Shown here: piece by piece, positions 8,050-18,315 of the stretch
How positions within the stretch are numbered: position 1 is the first letter of the stretch
Layout of the letters: each line of letters begins with the position of its first letter
Origin: Lacrimispora xylanisolvens
Lineage (GTDB): Bacteria; Bacillota; Clostridia; Lachnospirales; Lachnospiraceae
Assembly: GCA_017084465.1 (NCBI GenBank)
Contig: CP070896.1
Location: forward strand, 5,507,501-5,571,500
Length of the DNA stretch: 64,000 nt
Reading direction: 5' to 3'
Made by a program: the position numbers and the translations under genes
Notes under the pieces: generated by a model
Told to the model about the DNA's origin: nothing
Databases searched by the model: none
The model's input: the letters and a program-made list of their open reading frames with translations, nothing else

Positions 8050-8301
8050 ATGAAGGTATGCATCGCCTGCGGTATGCCTATGGAAAAGAAATCGGATTTT
8101 CCACAGGGCGACGAGCAGAAAGAATACTGTGTTTATTGTGCCAGACCCGACGGAACCATGCGTTCTTTTGAAGAGGCGAAAGCCGGTATGACAAAGTTTA
8201 TTATGGAAACACAGGGGTTTGATGAGTCAGCAGCAGAAAAAATTGCAGTGAGCAGTATGAAGAAACTGCCCGCCTGGAAGGATCAGTTTTCTAAAGAATA
8301 A
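8050..8301 (+). CDS. Small zinc-ribbon protein
   Basis: An 83-residue protein. The first 35 residues hold two Cys pairs, CIACGMPM and CVYCARPDG, which form a zinc ribbon of the putative zinc-ribbon (Zn_ribbon_2-like) type. The remainder is a helical AAxKMxxxLPAWK-like tail found in this small family. GAGGAGGAG precedes the start. It is the second gene of the TetR-led operon. The exact function is unknown; binding of nucleic acid or a partner protein is only inference. Confidence 0.75.
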   Translation: MKVCIACGMPMEKKSDFPQGDEQKEYCVYCARPDGTMRSFEEAKAGMTKFIMETQGFDESAAEKIAVSSMKKLPAWKDQFSKE

Positions 8302-8334
8302 ACAGAGCTACACAAAAAAGAGAGGAGTAAAATT

Positions 8335-8643
8335 ATGCAGGTAAGCAATGCATTTTCAGTATTTGCACAGGAGGTACCGGAGGTTCAGACCACATGGATG
8401 GAGATGATCCACAAGCTGGATTCAGTGAGCAGCCTTGATAAAAAGACAGAGGAACTTGCATATATAGCCGTTATGGCTGTTATGCGGCTGGAGAGCGGTT
8501 TGCCTTTCCACGTTCAGATGGCAAAAGCCCATGGAGCCACAAGAGAGGAAATAATCAGCAGCATTCTGGTGGGACTGCCTGCAGCGGGTAATGTAGTCAT
8601 TCAGGCACTGCCCGTTGCACTGGAAGCGTATGATAAAGAATAA
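8335..8643 (+). CDS. Carboxymuconolactone decarboxylase / AhpD-like protein lacking the redox Cys pair
   Basis: A 102-residue all-helical CMD-fold protein. The family core is recognised in KKTEELAYIAVMAVMRLESG followed by GLPFHVQMAKAHGATREEI. In AhpD-type members the region before the conserved His carries CxxC; here it reads ESGLPFHV, so both cysteines are missing while the His is kept. Peroxide-linked thiol chemistry is therefore unlikely, and a decarboxylase or binding role is possible. The last gene of the TetR operon, followed by a terminator. Confidence 0.75.
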   Translation: MQVSNAFSVFAQEVPEVQTTWMEMIHKLDSVSSLDKKTEELAYIAVMAVMRLESGLPFHVQMAKAHGATREEIISSILVGLPAAGNVVIQALPVALEAYDKE

Positions 8644-8657
8644 AGGTTAGAAAAGAG

Positions 8658-8693
8658 AAGGGAGAAAGCCATGTTTTCGGCTTTCTCCCTTTT
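8658..8693. terminator. Bidirectional terminator
   Basis: AAGGGAGAAAGCC (8658-8670) pairs perfectly with GGCTTTCTCCCTT (8679-8691), followed by T residues. It lies between the convergent AhpD-like gene and the cellobiose phosphorylase gene. Confidence 0.85.
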
Positions 8694-8695
8694 GC

Positions 8696-11129
8696 TTATT
8701 CCAGTGTAAGATCTACACGATATTCTGTTTTTCCAGCCTGGAATGGGATCTCGTTGCCCTCAATGGCAGAACCATCTACCAGGAAGGACGAAATCTTATT
8801 GCCTGTTTCCCCTTTTCTTACTACATGAATGTGATAGGTAGCACCCCGGAATTTACGGATCGCAGAAAACTCTCCGATTGAATCCGGAAGACAAGGGTTA
8901 ACAATCAGCCCATGGAAGCCGGGACGTATTCCCAGAATGTGCTGGGAGATACAGACAAAGGTCCAGGCAGCTGTACCAGTGAGCCAGCTGTTCTTTGCTT
9001 CACCGAAATTAGCAGCATCCTTACCGGCGACCATCTGGGAATAGCAGTAAGGCTCAGTTTTATGGATCTCACTGATTTCCTCTGTATAGGCAGGAGCTGT
9101 TTTCCGGTATACTTCAAATGCACGGTTTCCTCTGCCAATCATGGTTTCTGCAATGGAAATCCATGGGTTGTTGTGGCAGAATATACCGGCATTTTCTTTA
9201 TATCCTGGCGGATAAGAAGAAATTTCACCCAGCTCCTTATGGTAAGTCTGATATGCCGGCTGATGCAGAACGATTCCATAGGTGGTATCAAGTCTTTCCT
9301 GTACACTGTCAAGAGCTTTCTTAGCCAGTCCTTCTTCAATTCCGATACCGCCCATTACGCAGAATCCCTGAGGTTCAATAAAGATCTGTCCCTCTGTGCA
9401 CTCTTTTGAGCCGACTTTATTACCAGCTGCATCATAGGCGCGCAGGAACCATTCTCCATCCCAACCGGATTTAAGGACTGCGTCATAAACCGCTTTTACA
9501 GAAGTTTCTGCTTCAATGGCTTCTTCTTCCAATCCTGTCAAACGGCAGATTTCTGCGTATTCTTTTCCATACTTTACATACATTCCTGCAATCATCAGAG
9601 ATTCCGCAACAGGTCCTTCGGATGGTCCGGTGGTCTGAAATGATTCCCCTGGCTCCGTAGAGAAGCAGTTTAAATTCAGACAGTCATTCCAGTCGGCACG
9701 GCCGATGAGCGGAAGTCCATGAGGGCCTAAATGGGATTTTGTAAATCCAAAGGAACGTCTTAAATGTTCCATTAAAGTCTGGCTTCTGTCAGCATCATTA
9801 TCGAAAGGAACATTTTCTTTTAAAATATCCCAGTCGCCGGTTTCCCGTATGTATGCACTGACACCTGCAATAAGCCAGAGCGGATCGTCATTAAATCCGC
9901 TTCCGATGTCCATGTTTCCTCTTTTAGTAAGAGGCTGATACTGGTGATAAGCACTTCCGTCTTCAAACTGAGTAGAGGCAATATCGATGATCCGCTCTCT
10001 GGCCCGTTCCGGTATCATGTGTACGAAACCAAGCAAATCCTGGCAGGAATCCCGAAATCCCATACCTCTTCCTGTTCCGGATTCGTAATAAGAGGCAGAA
10101 CGGGACATGTTAAAGGTAACCATACATTGATACTGGTTCCAGATGTTAACCATGCGGGCTGTTTTCCTCTTTCAGGGAAACGCTGTAGGTGGATAGAAGA
10201 TCTGTCCAATACTGTTTCAGTTTTTCCAGTGCAGTCTCAATATCAGCAGCAGTGCGGTATTTTTTCAGAACAGCATCAGATGGTGCTTTGTTAATAACAT
10301 CTGGTGCGCTCCATTTTGAATCAGGTTCATTCTCGGCATAACCAAGAACAAAAACAAAGGTTTTTTCTTCACCGGGCTCTAAATGGAGTGTGATCCGGTG
10401 AGAACCGATGGGAGACCAGCCGCTGGCCATGGAATTACCGGAAGCATTTTTTTCCACCATAGCAGGATTCTGATTGGAACCATAGACGCCTACAAAGGTA
10501 TTCCGGTCAGTATCAAATCCCTGGATCTGTGAATTGACGGAATAATAGGCATAATGATTTCGTCTTTCTCTGTATTCTGTTTTATGGTAAATAACAGAAC
10601 CTTCCACCTCTACTTCACCGGTACTGAAATTCCGCTGAAAATTGGTCATATCATCCATGGCATTCCACAGACAGAATTCCACATAAGAATACAGGGTAAA
10701 ATCTTTGGACCCGGTGCTTTCATTCTTTAATGTTACCTGGTTGATCTCGCAGGAGTCTCCCAATGGTACAAAGGATGTCACATTGGCTTTTAGACCATTC
10801 TTCTTTCCAGTGAAACGGGTCACTCCAAGTCCATGACGGCATTCATAAAAATCCAATGGAGTCTTTGAAGGCTGCCAGCCCGGATTCCAAATAGTGCCGT
10901 TTTCATTAATGTAGTAGTAGTGTCCGTTGCTGTCCAGAGGAACATTATTGTAACGGTACCTTGTGAGCCGGAGCATCTTGGCATCTTTATAGAAGCTGTA
11001 TCCTCCTCCGGTATTGGAAACCAGCGAAAAGAAATTCTCGCTTCCCAGATAGTTGATCCACGGCAGAGGAGTATCTGGGGCAGTAATTACATATTCTTTG
11101 TCCTGGTCATTAAAATATCCATATTTCAT
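8696..11129 (-). CDS. Cellobiose phosphorylase, GH94 (one frameshift)
   Basis: The enzyme splits cellobiose with phosphate to glucose 1-phosphate and glucose in the cytosol. Restored length is 810 residues, matching characterised cellobiose phosphorylases (about 811). The N-terminal part (10146-11129) has the beta-sandwich start MKYGYFNDQDKEYVIT and TPLPWINYLG. The C-terminal (alpha/alpha)6 barrel has NIWNQYQCMVTFNMSRSASY, GRGMGFRDS with the catalytic Asp, and HNNPWISIAE. The break lies at a G3 run at 10156-10158 (plus strand); losing one base joins the parts as ENSRMVNIWNQ. AGGAAGGAG precedes ATG 11129. A LacI-type operator at 11187-11200 lies in its promoter region and is shared with the divergent lacI gene. 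Confidence 0.88.
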
Positions 11130-11186
11130 AGTTGAATAACTCCTTCCTGTTGGATGACCCAAATCCCTAAAAAAACGACATTTTTT

Positions 11187-11200
11187 CGAAAACGATTAAG
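11187..11200. promoter_or_regulatory. LacI-type operator upstream of cellobiose phosphorylase
   Basis: CGAAAACGATTAAG is identical to the copy at 11406-11419 in front of lacI. The central ACG-ATT with flanking A/T is the AAAxCGxTTT style of LacI-family sites. Confidence 0.7.
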
Positions 11201-11369
11201 AAAGATATTAGGGAGTTATACGGTCATAATAGCGCGGGTTGAGAAAAAAAAAACAAGAGGAATCTTTGAATTTATAGAAGAAAAAATATATTAGTCTTTT
11301 GCATGATGTAAATATGCACAAAAACTATAAATAAAAACTATTTAAACTAGACAAAAAAGAAAAAACATA

Positions 11370-11419
11370 TTGATTTTTGCCAAAGAAAGGGGTATAGTGA
11401 AAATACGAAAACGATTAAG
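11370..11419 (+). promoter_or_regulatory. lacI promoter with operator copy 2
   Basis: TTGATT (11370-11375) and TATAGT (11393-11398) are 17 bp apart. The 14-bp operator CGAAAACGATTAAG follows at 11406-11419, just after the expected start site, so bound repressor would block elongation. Confidence 0.7.
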
Positions 11420-11436
11420 TTAAAAGGATGAGACAT

Positions 11437-12457
11437 ATGATTTCTATGAAAGAACTGGCACAGCACTGCGGGGTTTCCGTTGCCACAGTGAGCAAGGCGC
11501 TTAATGATCAGAGCGACATCGGGGAGAGTACTAAAATAAGAGTTAAGCAGGCAGCGGAAAAGCTGGGGTATTTTCCCAATGCTGCAGCAAGGTCCTTAAA
11601 GACAAACAGAAGCTATAACATAGGGGTTCTGTTCGTTGATGAGGCTAACAGCGGTCTGACCCATGAATATTTTGCCGCGGTTCTTGAAGGGTTTAAGGTA
11701 GAGGCGGAAAAGCAGGGTTATGATATCACGTTTATTAATGGGCAGATAGGAAAAAAGAAAGTTTCCTATTATGAACACTGCAAATACAGAAATGTAGACG
11801 GAGTGGTGATTGCCTGTGTTAAATTTGACAACCCTGAAGTGGTTGAACTGTTAAACGGGGACATTCCTGTTGTAACAATCGATCACATCAATGAAAACTG
11901 TTCTTCTGTATTGTCCGATAACGTTAAGGGCATTGAGAGCCTGATGGAATATGTTTATGAAAAAAGGACATAGAAAGATTGCTTACATACACGGACAGGC
12001 GAGCACTACCGTTACTAAAGCCAGACTCACCAGCTTCTATCGATTTCTTGAAAGCCGGGAACTTTCAGTACCAGATGATTATGTATTGGAAGCAGACTAT
12101 CTGGATGTCAGCCAGGCTATGGCATGTACCAGTGAGTTATTAGACAGAAAAGATCCACCAACCTGTATTTTATATCCGGATGATACCGCACTGATCGGCG
12201 GACTTAATGAAATCCGGAGGAGAAATTTAAGGGTTCCAGATGATATCTCAATTGCCGGATATGACGGCAGCAGATTATCACAGATATTAAACCCAAGGCT
12301 TACTACCATTCGCCAGGCTACATCAGCAATTGGTATGCAGGCCGCTAAAAAACTGATAAGCACGATCGATAAACCTAAGACGACTTTCACGGAACAGATT
12401 ATTGTGGAAGGCGAACTGATTACAGGGGAATCGGTTGGTAATGCTAATATTTCATGA
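11437..12457 (+). CDS. LacI-family transcriptional regulator (one frameshift)
   Basis: Restored length is 339 residues, standard for the family. Residues 1-55 are the helix-turn-helix and hinge: MKELAQHCGVSVATVSKALN and KLGYFPNAAARSLKT. The periplasmic-binding-like sugar domain follows, ending with ISIAGYDGSRL and PRLTTIRQ. The break is at A6 11960-11965; one base fewer joins EYVYEK to GHRKIAYIHG. ATG 11437 is preferred over ATG 11428 because AAAGG directly touches the latter. The regulator probably controls both the divergent phosphorylase gene and its own importer/beta-glucosidase operon through the duplicated 14-bp operator. The inducer is probably cellobiose or a relative. Confidence 0.85.
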
Positions 12458-12485
12458 TAGTAATATCAGAAAAGGAGAGGGAAAT

Positions 12486-13904
12486 ATGAAGAAGAAAGTT
12501 GTAAGCGGATTATTATGCGCGGTGATGGCAGCTTCACTGGTTGCCGGATGCTCCTCAAAGAGCAATGCACCGAGCGAAAGCGGAAGCAAAACTGCAGACA
12601 CGACCACTGCCAAGGAAACTGAGGCAAAGACGGAGACGCAGAAAGAAGCTGGTGGTGAAGGAGGAAAAGTGATTAACATTTATGTCTGGAACGATGAATT
12701 TAAAGCCAGATATGAAGATTATTATGCTTCCAAACTTCCGGCAGGTTATAAGGTTAATTTTGTGACAACTCCCAGTGAGAACAACGCTTATCAGAATGCT
12801 CTTGATGAGGCACTGTTAAATCAGAATGACGCAAAGCCTGATGATAAAGTGGATATGTTCCTGGTTGAAGCAGATTACATTCTGAAGTATGTAAATTCCG
12901 ACGCCACCATGGATTTAAAGGATGTTGGTGTTACGGAACAGGATATGTCAAAGCAGTATGACTATACTAAAGTAATCGCTAAGGATTCCAAGGGAGTACA
13001 AAAAGGTATTTCATGGCAGGGCTGCCCAGGACTTTATATTTATCGCCGCTCCATTGCCAAAGCAGTACTTGGAACCGATGATCCTGCAGAAGTTCAAAAA
13101 GCTATTAATGACTGGGACTCTTTTGACAAAACAGCAGCCAAGATGAAAGACAAAGGTTATTTTATGCTTTCCGGCTTTGATGATTCTTACCGTACTTTCT
13201 CTAACAATGTAGCTGCTCCATGGGTAAATGGAAAGAAGATAGCTATTGATCCAAGCCTTGAAAAATGGGTTGATCAGACAAAGAAGTATACAGACGGCGG
13301 TTACAATCAGAAGACCACACTCTGGGCAGCTGAATGGGCTTCCGGACAGGGTCCTGAAGGAAAAGTATTTGGTTATTTCATGCCTGCATGGGGCGTAGAC
13401 TTCGTTCTTGCTAAAAACTCTCTTGCAAAAGCAGAAGCAGACGGCGGAAAGCAGGAAGTAGGTAATGGTGTTTACGGTGACTGGGCTGCAACCATTGGAC
13501 CAGAATCCTATAACTGGGGCGGAACCTGGCTGTGTGCAGCAACTGGTACGGATAACGCTGATATCGTAGCAGATATCATGAAGACAATCTGCTGTGATGA
13601 TGCAACCATGAAGAAAATTGTAGAAGAGAAGAATGACTTTGTTAATAACAAGACAGTTATGGAAGCTCTTGCAAAGGGCGATTACAAGTCAGCTTTCCTT
13701 GGCGGACAGAATCCTCTTCAGATGTACTGTGACGCTGCAGAGAAGATCGATATGAGCAAGATTTCTCCTTATGATCAGGGTCTGAATGAAAGCTTCCAGA
13801 ATGCTATGCATGATTATTTTAACGGTACTGTAGACAAAGATACAGCACTTAAGAATTTCTACATTTCAGCACAAGAGAAGTATCCAGAATTAGAAACACA
13901 GTAG
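12486..13904 (+). CDS. Sugar ABC transporter substrate-binding lipoprotein
   Basis: A 472-residue family 1 extracellular solute-binding protein. A signal peptide with lipobox VAGC (Cys near residue 21) anchors it to the membrane; a Ser/Thr/Glu-rich linker (about 22-58) precedes the binding domain, which starts at VINIYVWNDEF. It captures the sugar and delivers it to the two permeases encoded next. AAAGGAGAGGG precedes ATG 12486. The locus context points to cellobiose or other beta-glucosides. Confidence 0.85.
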   Translation: MKKKVVSGLLCAVMAASLVAGCSSKSNAPSESGSKTADTTTAKETEAKTETQKEAGGEGGKVINIYVWNDEFKARYEDYYASKLPAGYKVNFVTTPSENNAYQNALDEALLNQNDAKPDDKVDMFLVEADYILKYVNSDATMDLKDVGVTEQDMSKQYDYTKVIAKDSKGVQKGISWQGCPGLYIYRRSIAKAVLGTDDPAEVQKAINDWDSFDKTAAKMKDKGYFMLSGFDDSYRTFSNNVAAPWVNGKKIAIDPSLEKWVDQTKKYTDGGYNQKTTLWAAEWASGQGPEGKVFGYFMPAWGVDFVLAKNSLAKAEADGGKQEVGNGVYGDWAATIGPESYNWGGTWLCAATGTDNADIVADIMKTICCDDATMKKIVEEKNDFVNNKTVMEALAKGDYKSAFLGGQNPLQMYCDAAEKIDMSKISPYDQGLNESFQNAMHDYFNGTVDKDTALKNFYISAQEKYPELETQ

Positions 13905-13911
13905 CAGCAAA

Positions 13912-13940
13912 ATACAGGGCGGGATTTTCCCGCCCTGTAT
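13912..13940 (+). other. Intercistronic stem-loop between binding protein and permease genes
   Basis: ATACAGGGCGGGA pairs perfectly with TCCCGCCCTGTAT around a TTT loop. No T-run follows, so it is more likely an mRNA-stabilising or processing hairpin that keeps the binding protein transcript abundant than a full terminator. Confidence 0.7.
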
Positions 13941-13959
13941 GAAAACAGGAGGCTCCATC

Positions 13960-14894
13960 ATGGTAAGAGAAAAAAAGGCAAAAGCCAGAAAGAAAGTCAG
14001 CTATTCAAAATGGGGATATATTTTTTTAATACCTTTCTTTGCTACATATTTAATATTTTCCTTTATCCCCCTGGTAACTACGTTTTATAACAGCATGTTT
14101 GAAAATTACCGTTCAGGGTTAACCCAGATCGGACCTAATTTTGTGGGATTTGAAAATTATATTTCTATTTTCCAGAGTGATCTCCTTAAATACCTGGGCA
14201 ATACGGTGGTTCTCTGGATAATCGGTTTTATTCCTCAGATTTTCTTTTCCCTGATTCTGGCGGTTTGGTTTGCTGATTTCAGAATGAAGCTAAGAGGAAG
14301 TACTTTTTTCAAGACAATTATTTACCTTCCTAATGTAATTATGGCAGCGTCTTTTGCCATGCTGTTTTTTGCCCTGTTTTCAGATGACGGTCCAATGAAC
14401 AATCTTATGATAAGAATGGGGCTGATCGACAGTCCGATCCGTTATCTCACCACAGTATGGGGAACCAGGGGACTGGTCGGTTTTATGAATTTTATGATGT
14501 GGTTTGGCAATACCACCATCCTTTTAATGGCGGCTATTTTAGGAGTGGATTCTGCTTTGTTTGAAGCTGCGGCCATTGATGGGGCGAAATCTCTTCAGAT
14601 ATTTACCAAAATCACCATGCCTACGATTAAACCCATATTTATTTATGTGCTGATTACTTCACTCATCGGCGGACTGCAGATGTTTGATGTACCCCAGGTA
14701 CTTACCAACGGAAAGGGTACACCTGACCGGACCAGCATGACGTTAATTATGTTTTTAAACAATCATTTATACAGCAAAACTACGGTATGGCAGGTGCTTT
14801 ATCTGTAATACTCTTCATTATTACAGCAGCACTCAGTCTTGTAGTATTTTTCATACTTACCGGTTCCGGTAAAGAGAAAGGAGGATCAAGATAA
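13960..14894 (+). CDS. Sugar ABC transporter permease, MalF type (one frameshift)
   Basis: Restored length is 311 residues with six membrane helices. The coupling loop EAAAIDGAKSLQIFTKITMP is the EAA motif that contacts the ATPase. The break is at A4 14776-14779; adding one A restores the normal C-terminus (NYGMAGALSVILF and a last membrane helix). GGAGG 8 bases upstream supports ATG 13960. The stop overlaps the next start as TAATG. No ATP-binding gene is present in the operon, so a shared MsmX/MsmK-type ATPase from elsewhere is expected. Confidence 0.85.
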
Positions 14895-15733
14895 TGGGAA
14901 AAGTGAAGAATTTAAAAAAGGCAGCAGCCTATATCGTATTAACACTCTTATCGTTTCTGTGCCTTTTTTTCTTTTATTGCCTGATCATCAATGCGACCAG
15001 ATCCCATCCGGAAATTGCTAAGGGATTCTCATTTTTACCGGGAAAATCATTTGGTCCTAACTTATATAACGTACTGCACAACAAGAATCTGCCTGTAGTA
15101 AGTGGAATAATAAACAGTTTATTTATCGCCAGTGCTTCTGCAGCTCTTTCTGTGTACGTATCAGCACTGACGGCATACGCCATTCACGCCTATGAATTTA
15201 AGTTCAGAAATGCTGTGTATCTTTTTATCATCCTGATTATGATGATTCCCACGCAGGTAACCACCCTTGGATTTTTAAGCCTGATTGGTAAAATGGGGCT
15301 TATGGACAGTTTTGTTCCACTGATTCTTCCGTCTATGGCTGCACCAGTCGTATTCTATTTTATGGTTTCTTATTTCCAGAGTAATTTACCCTTAGAAATC
15401 GTGGAATCAGCCAGAATCGACGGATCCAATGAATTTTTCACCTTTAATTATATTGTAATTCCCATTGTAAAACCTGCTTTGGCAGTACAGGGAATCTTTG
15501 CATTCGTGGCTTCCTGGAACAATTATTTTGTTCCTTCCCTTGTACTTAAATCCAATACGAAAAAAACACTTCCAATCCTGATTGCCCAGCTTCGAAGTGC
15601 AGATTTCTTGAAATTTGACATGGGGCAGGTTTATATGCTGATTACCATAGCCATTGTTCCGGTTGCAATCATCTATCTGTGCCTGTCAAAATTCATTATT
15701 GGCGGTGTAACAGCAGGAAGTGTGAAAGGATAG
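14894..15733 (+). CDS. Sugar ABC transporter permease, MalG type
   Basis: A 279-residue inner-membrane permease with six predicted helices; the first spans about residues 12-32. The EAA loop reads ESARIDGSNEFFTFNYIVIP near residue 175. It forms a heterodimer with the preceding permease. The start ATG overlaps the previous stop. The frame is intact. Confidence 0.88.
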   Translation: MGKVKNLKKAAAYIVLTLLSFLCLFFFYCLIINATRSHPEIAKGFSFLPGKSFGPNLYNVLHNKNLPVVSGIINSLFIASASAALSVYVSALTAYAIHAYEFKFRNAVYLFIILIMMIPTQVTTLGFLSLIGKMGLMDSFVPLILPSMAAPVVFYFMVSYFQSNLPLEIVESARIDGSNEFFTFNYIVIPIVKPALAVQGIFAFVASWNNYFVPSLVLKSNTKKTLPILIAQLRSADFLKFDMGQVYMLITIAIVPVAIIYLCLSKFIIGGVTAGSVKG

Positions 15734-15738
15734 ATACG

Positions 15739-17079
15739 ATGGACTGGAAAAAAGACTTTATATGGGGAACCGCAACTTCATCCTATCAGATTGAGGGGGC
15801 AGCTTTTGAGGATGGAAAAGGGCTGTCAGTATGGGATGTCTTTGTAAGAGAGAAAGGCAGAATTTTTGAAGGACATACAGGAGACGTGGCATGTGATCAT
15901 TACCATCGAATGAAAGAGGATGTAGCCCTGCTTGCAGAACTTGGGGTAGGGGCTTACCGCTTTTCCGTTTCCTGGCCAAGAATTATGCCTCACGGTGTTG
16001 GAAGCATCAATGAAAAGGGGCTTAAATTCTATTCGGATCTGATTGATGAACTGTTAAAGCATCATATTACTCCATATGTGACCTTGTTTCATTGGGATTA
16101 TCCCAATGAACTGGAGATGCAGGGCGGATGGTTAAATCCCAGCAGCCCTGATTGGTTTGCTGAATATACAGCAGTTGTAGCAAAAGCATTTGGAAACCGG
16201 GTAAAGCATTACTTTACGTTTAACGAGCCGCAGATATTTACCTGGCTTGGATATGACAGATGCACCCATGCTCCGGGAATCAAATATCCGGTGGGCAGAA
16301 TCCTTGCCATGTGCCGGAATATTGCTTTGGCACATGGGAAATCTGTGCAGAAATTACGGGAACTGGTACCGGATTGCCGGGTAGGATATGCACCTACCTG
16401 CGGCAATGCCTACTGGCCTGTGGAAGAAACTGATTTGCTGGCTGCAAAAGCAAAGGAGCTGCAGGATTCCATAGGAGAGGAAAACTGGATTCATTCTTCC
16501 GCATTCTGGAATGAATTGTTTATAAAAGGAAGATTTCACTGGCAATGTCCTCAATTATTCGGGGAAGACTTACCAGAATTGTCTGAAGGGGACCGGCTTC
16601 TGATCAGCCAGCCTCTTGATTTTTGTGGGATGAATCTCTATCAGGGAACCTCTGTTAATTTATCCGACGCAGGTGAGTTAATTCTTGGTAAACTTCCTGC
16701 CGGACATGGGAAGACCGGAATGGGCTGGCCCATTACTCCCAAAGCCATGTACTGGGCAGTAAAGAACTTTTACGATACGTACCAATTGCCTTTGTTTATT
16801 ACAGAGAATGGTATGTCAGCCCTGGATGTAATATCCTTAGATGGCGGTGTTCACGATCCATGCAGAATTGATTACCTGGAGCGCCATCTGTCTGAACTGA
16901 AGCGCGCAGTATCAGATGGGGCGAAGGTGGAAGGGTACTTTTTGTGGAGCTTTCTGGACAATTTTGAATGGGAAAAGGGTTATGACGACCGGTTTGGAAT
17001 TGTTTATGTAGACTATGAAACTCAGAGAAGAATCCCAAAGGACAGCTTTTACTGGTACCAGAATATAATCAAATCATAA
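15739..17079 (+). CDS. Beta-glucosidase, GH1
   Basis: A 446-residue (beta/alpha)8 glycoside hydrolase that acts by retention. The acid/base is E163 in FTFNEPQ and the nucleophile is E356 in FITENG. The N-terminal signature FIWGTATSSYQIEGA is present. There is no signal peptide, so it acts in the cytosol on imported beta-glucosides. I call it a beta-glucosidase rather than a 6-phospho enzyme because the partner is an ABC importer, not a PTS. AAAGGA overlaps the end of the permease gene. It shares substrate with cellobiose phosphorylase, giving hydrolytic and phosphorolytic routes. Confidence 0.88.
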   Translation: MDWKKDFIWGTATSSYQIEGAAFEDGKGLSVWDVFVREKGRIFEGHTGDVACDHYHRMKEDVALLAELGVGAYRFSVSWPRIMPHGVGSINEKGLKFYSDLIDELLKHHITPYVTLFHWDYPNELEMQGGWLNPSSPDWFAEYTAVVAKAFGNRVKHYFTFNEPQIFTWLGYDRCTHAPGIKYPVGRILAMCRNIALAHGKSVQKLRELVPDCRVGYAPTCGNAYWPVEETDLLAAKAKELQDSIGEENWIHSSAFWNELFIKGRFHWQCPQLFGEDLPELSEGDRLLISQPLDFCGMNLYQGTSVNLSDAGELILGKLPAGHGKTGMGWPITPKAMYWAVKNFYDTYQLPLFITENGMSALDVISLDGGVHDPCRIDYLERHLSELKRAVSDGAKVEGYFLWSFLDNFEWEKGYDDRFGIVYVDYETQRRIPKDSFYWYQNIIKS

Positions 17080-17091
17080 TGTTATCAAAAA

Positions 17092-17141
17092 GACCATTGC
17101 TCCATATGTGTAAATCACTTATGGAGCAATGGTCCTTTTTT
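17092..17141. terminator. Terminator of the sugar-uptake operon
   Basis: GACCATTGCTCCATA (17092-17106) pairs with TATGGAGCAATGGTC (17120-17134), followed by C and seven T. The convergent gene ends at 17143. Confidence 0.88.
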
Positions 17142-17142
17142 A

Positions 17143-18196
17143 TCACCCCAGTGGGGTGGTCTGTCCGGTTACCTCGTCATATTGAAAGCCTACGCTGTTG
17201 TCGTTGCAATCACATAGATAGGTGGCAACATAGGTCAGCGTACTGTCGGGAAGCCGTTTGTAAGTCCGTACAGTGTAATAGTTCTTTCCTTCAATTTTAG
17301 TGATTCCCGGAGAAGCTATAAACTGATAGGAGTCTGCACTTTCTGTAAGCTTTAACTTTTCCTGCCCCTGAGAACGAACAGTGTTCTCTGCCTGTTCAAT
17401 GGAAGTTTCTGACTTGGGCTGCTTTTGTATATCGGAAATTACTTTTTTCTGCTCATTCCACTGGCTTTTGAAAAAATCGTTCCAGGATTCGCTGCCTTTG
17501 CCTGCTGTTACAGTCACACTGTCGCCTGCAGTTTCCAGTGTGATGGAGAGGTAGGTCTTGGAGTCGGAAGAAGGACCGGCCAGCTGATAACATTCTGCAT
17601 TCTCGCTTTTTGTTTCACTTTCCGTGCTTTCTGCCGTTGTGTTTTCCTTGGTCACATCAATAAAACTTTTCTGGGTTTCTAAGTAATCCTTATAGGTTTT
17701 TAAATCGGCGGAGGCATTCTCCAAATGTACATATTTGTAGGTGTCTTTTGCCTCATCGGCTGTATCACCTTGGGAAGCTGCCTTGCCTTCTGCCTCTGTA
17801 CCAGACTTTGCGGCATCGTCGGACTCTTTCTTTTCGGCCTCCGATTTTTTTGTCTCCTCTGAGCTTTCTGGAACAGGTGCTGGTTCTTCGTAGGTACGTT
17901 CCCCTACAATTGTGGTGAAAGAGGAGATGTCCTCATCTTTTGAAAAATAAAAAACCGGTGCTTTGGCTACCTTTTCTTTCACCGTATTCTTATTTTTCAT
18001 GGATAATAAAATTATGGCTTGCGCGGCGCCGATAATAACAATGAACAGGGCTGCTACCAACAGGATAACGACACGTTTGTTTTTCGGCAATAAAGATTTT
18101 TTACCAGTTTTTGCAGGCTTTTCTTTCTTTACTCTTGCAGCTTTTTGGTTTTAGTTTTGTTTTAGGTACTTTTTCTTTCGTTTTTTTTGTAGGCAT
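17143..18196 (-). CDS. Membrane-anchored protein of unknown function (one frameshift)
   Basis: Restored length is 350 residues. Order: Lys-rich cytoplasmic start (about 1-40), one membrane helix RVVILLVAALFIVIIGAAQA, a low-complexity Ser/Glu/Lys/Ala linker (about 90-155), then a polar C-terminal domain (about 160-350) with a Cys pair in LCDCNDN. The break is at T5 18142-18146 (plus strand); one base fewer joins the Lys-rich start to KAARVKKEKPAK. I do not recognise the extracytoplasmic domain. The gene is transcribed away from the TetR/MMPL pair, so no functional link is evident. Confidence 0.6.
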
Positions 18197-18315
18197 AATG
18201 ATCGTCCTTATGTAATATTTAATGCAAAAGATTAGATGCAGTTACAAAATCTAACTAACCATATATCGGTCAGTACTTATTGAAACATAAGGATTGTCTT
18301 ATATTTATCACACAA

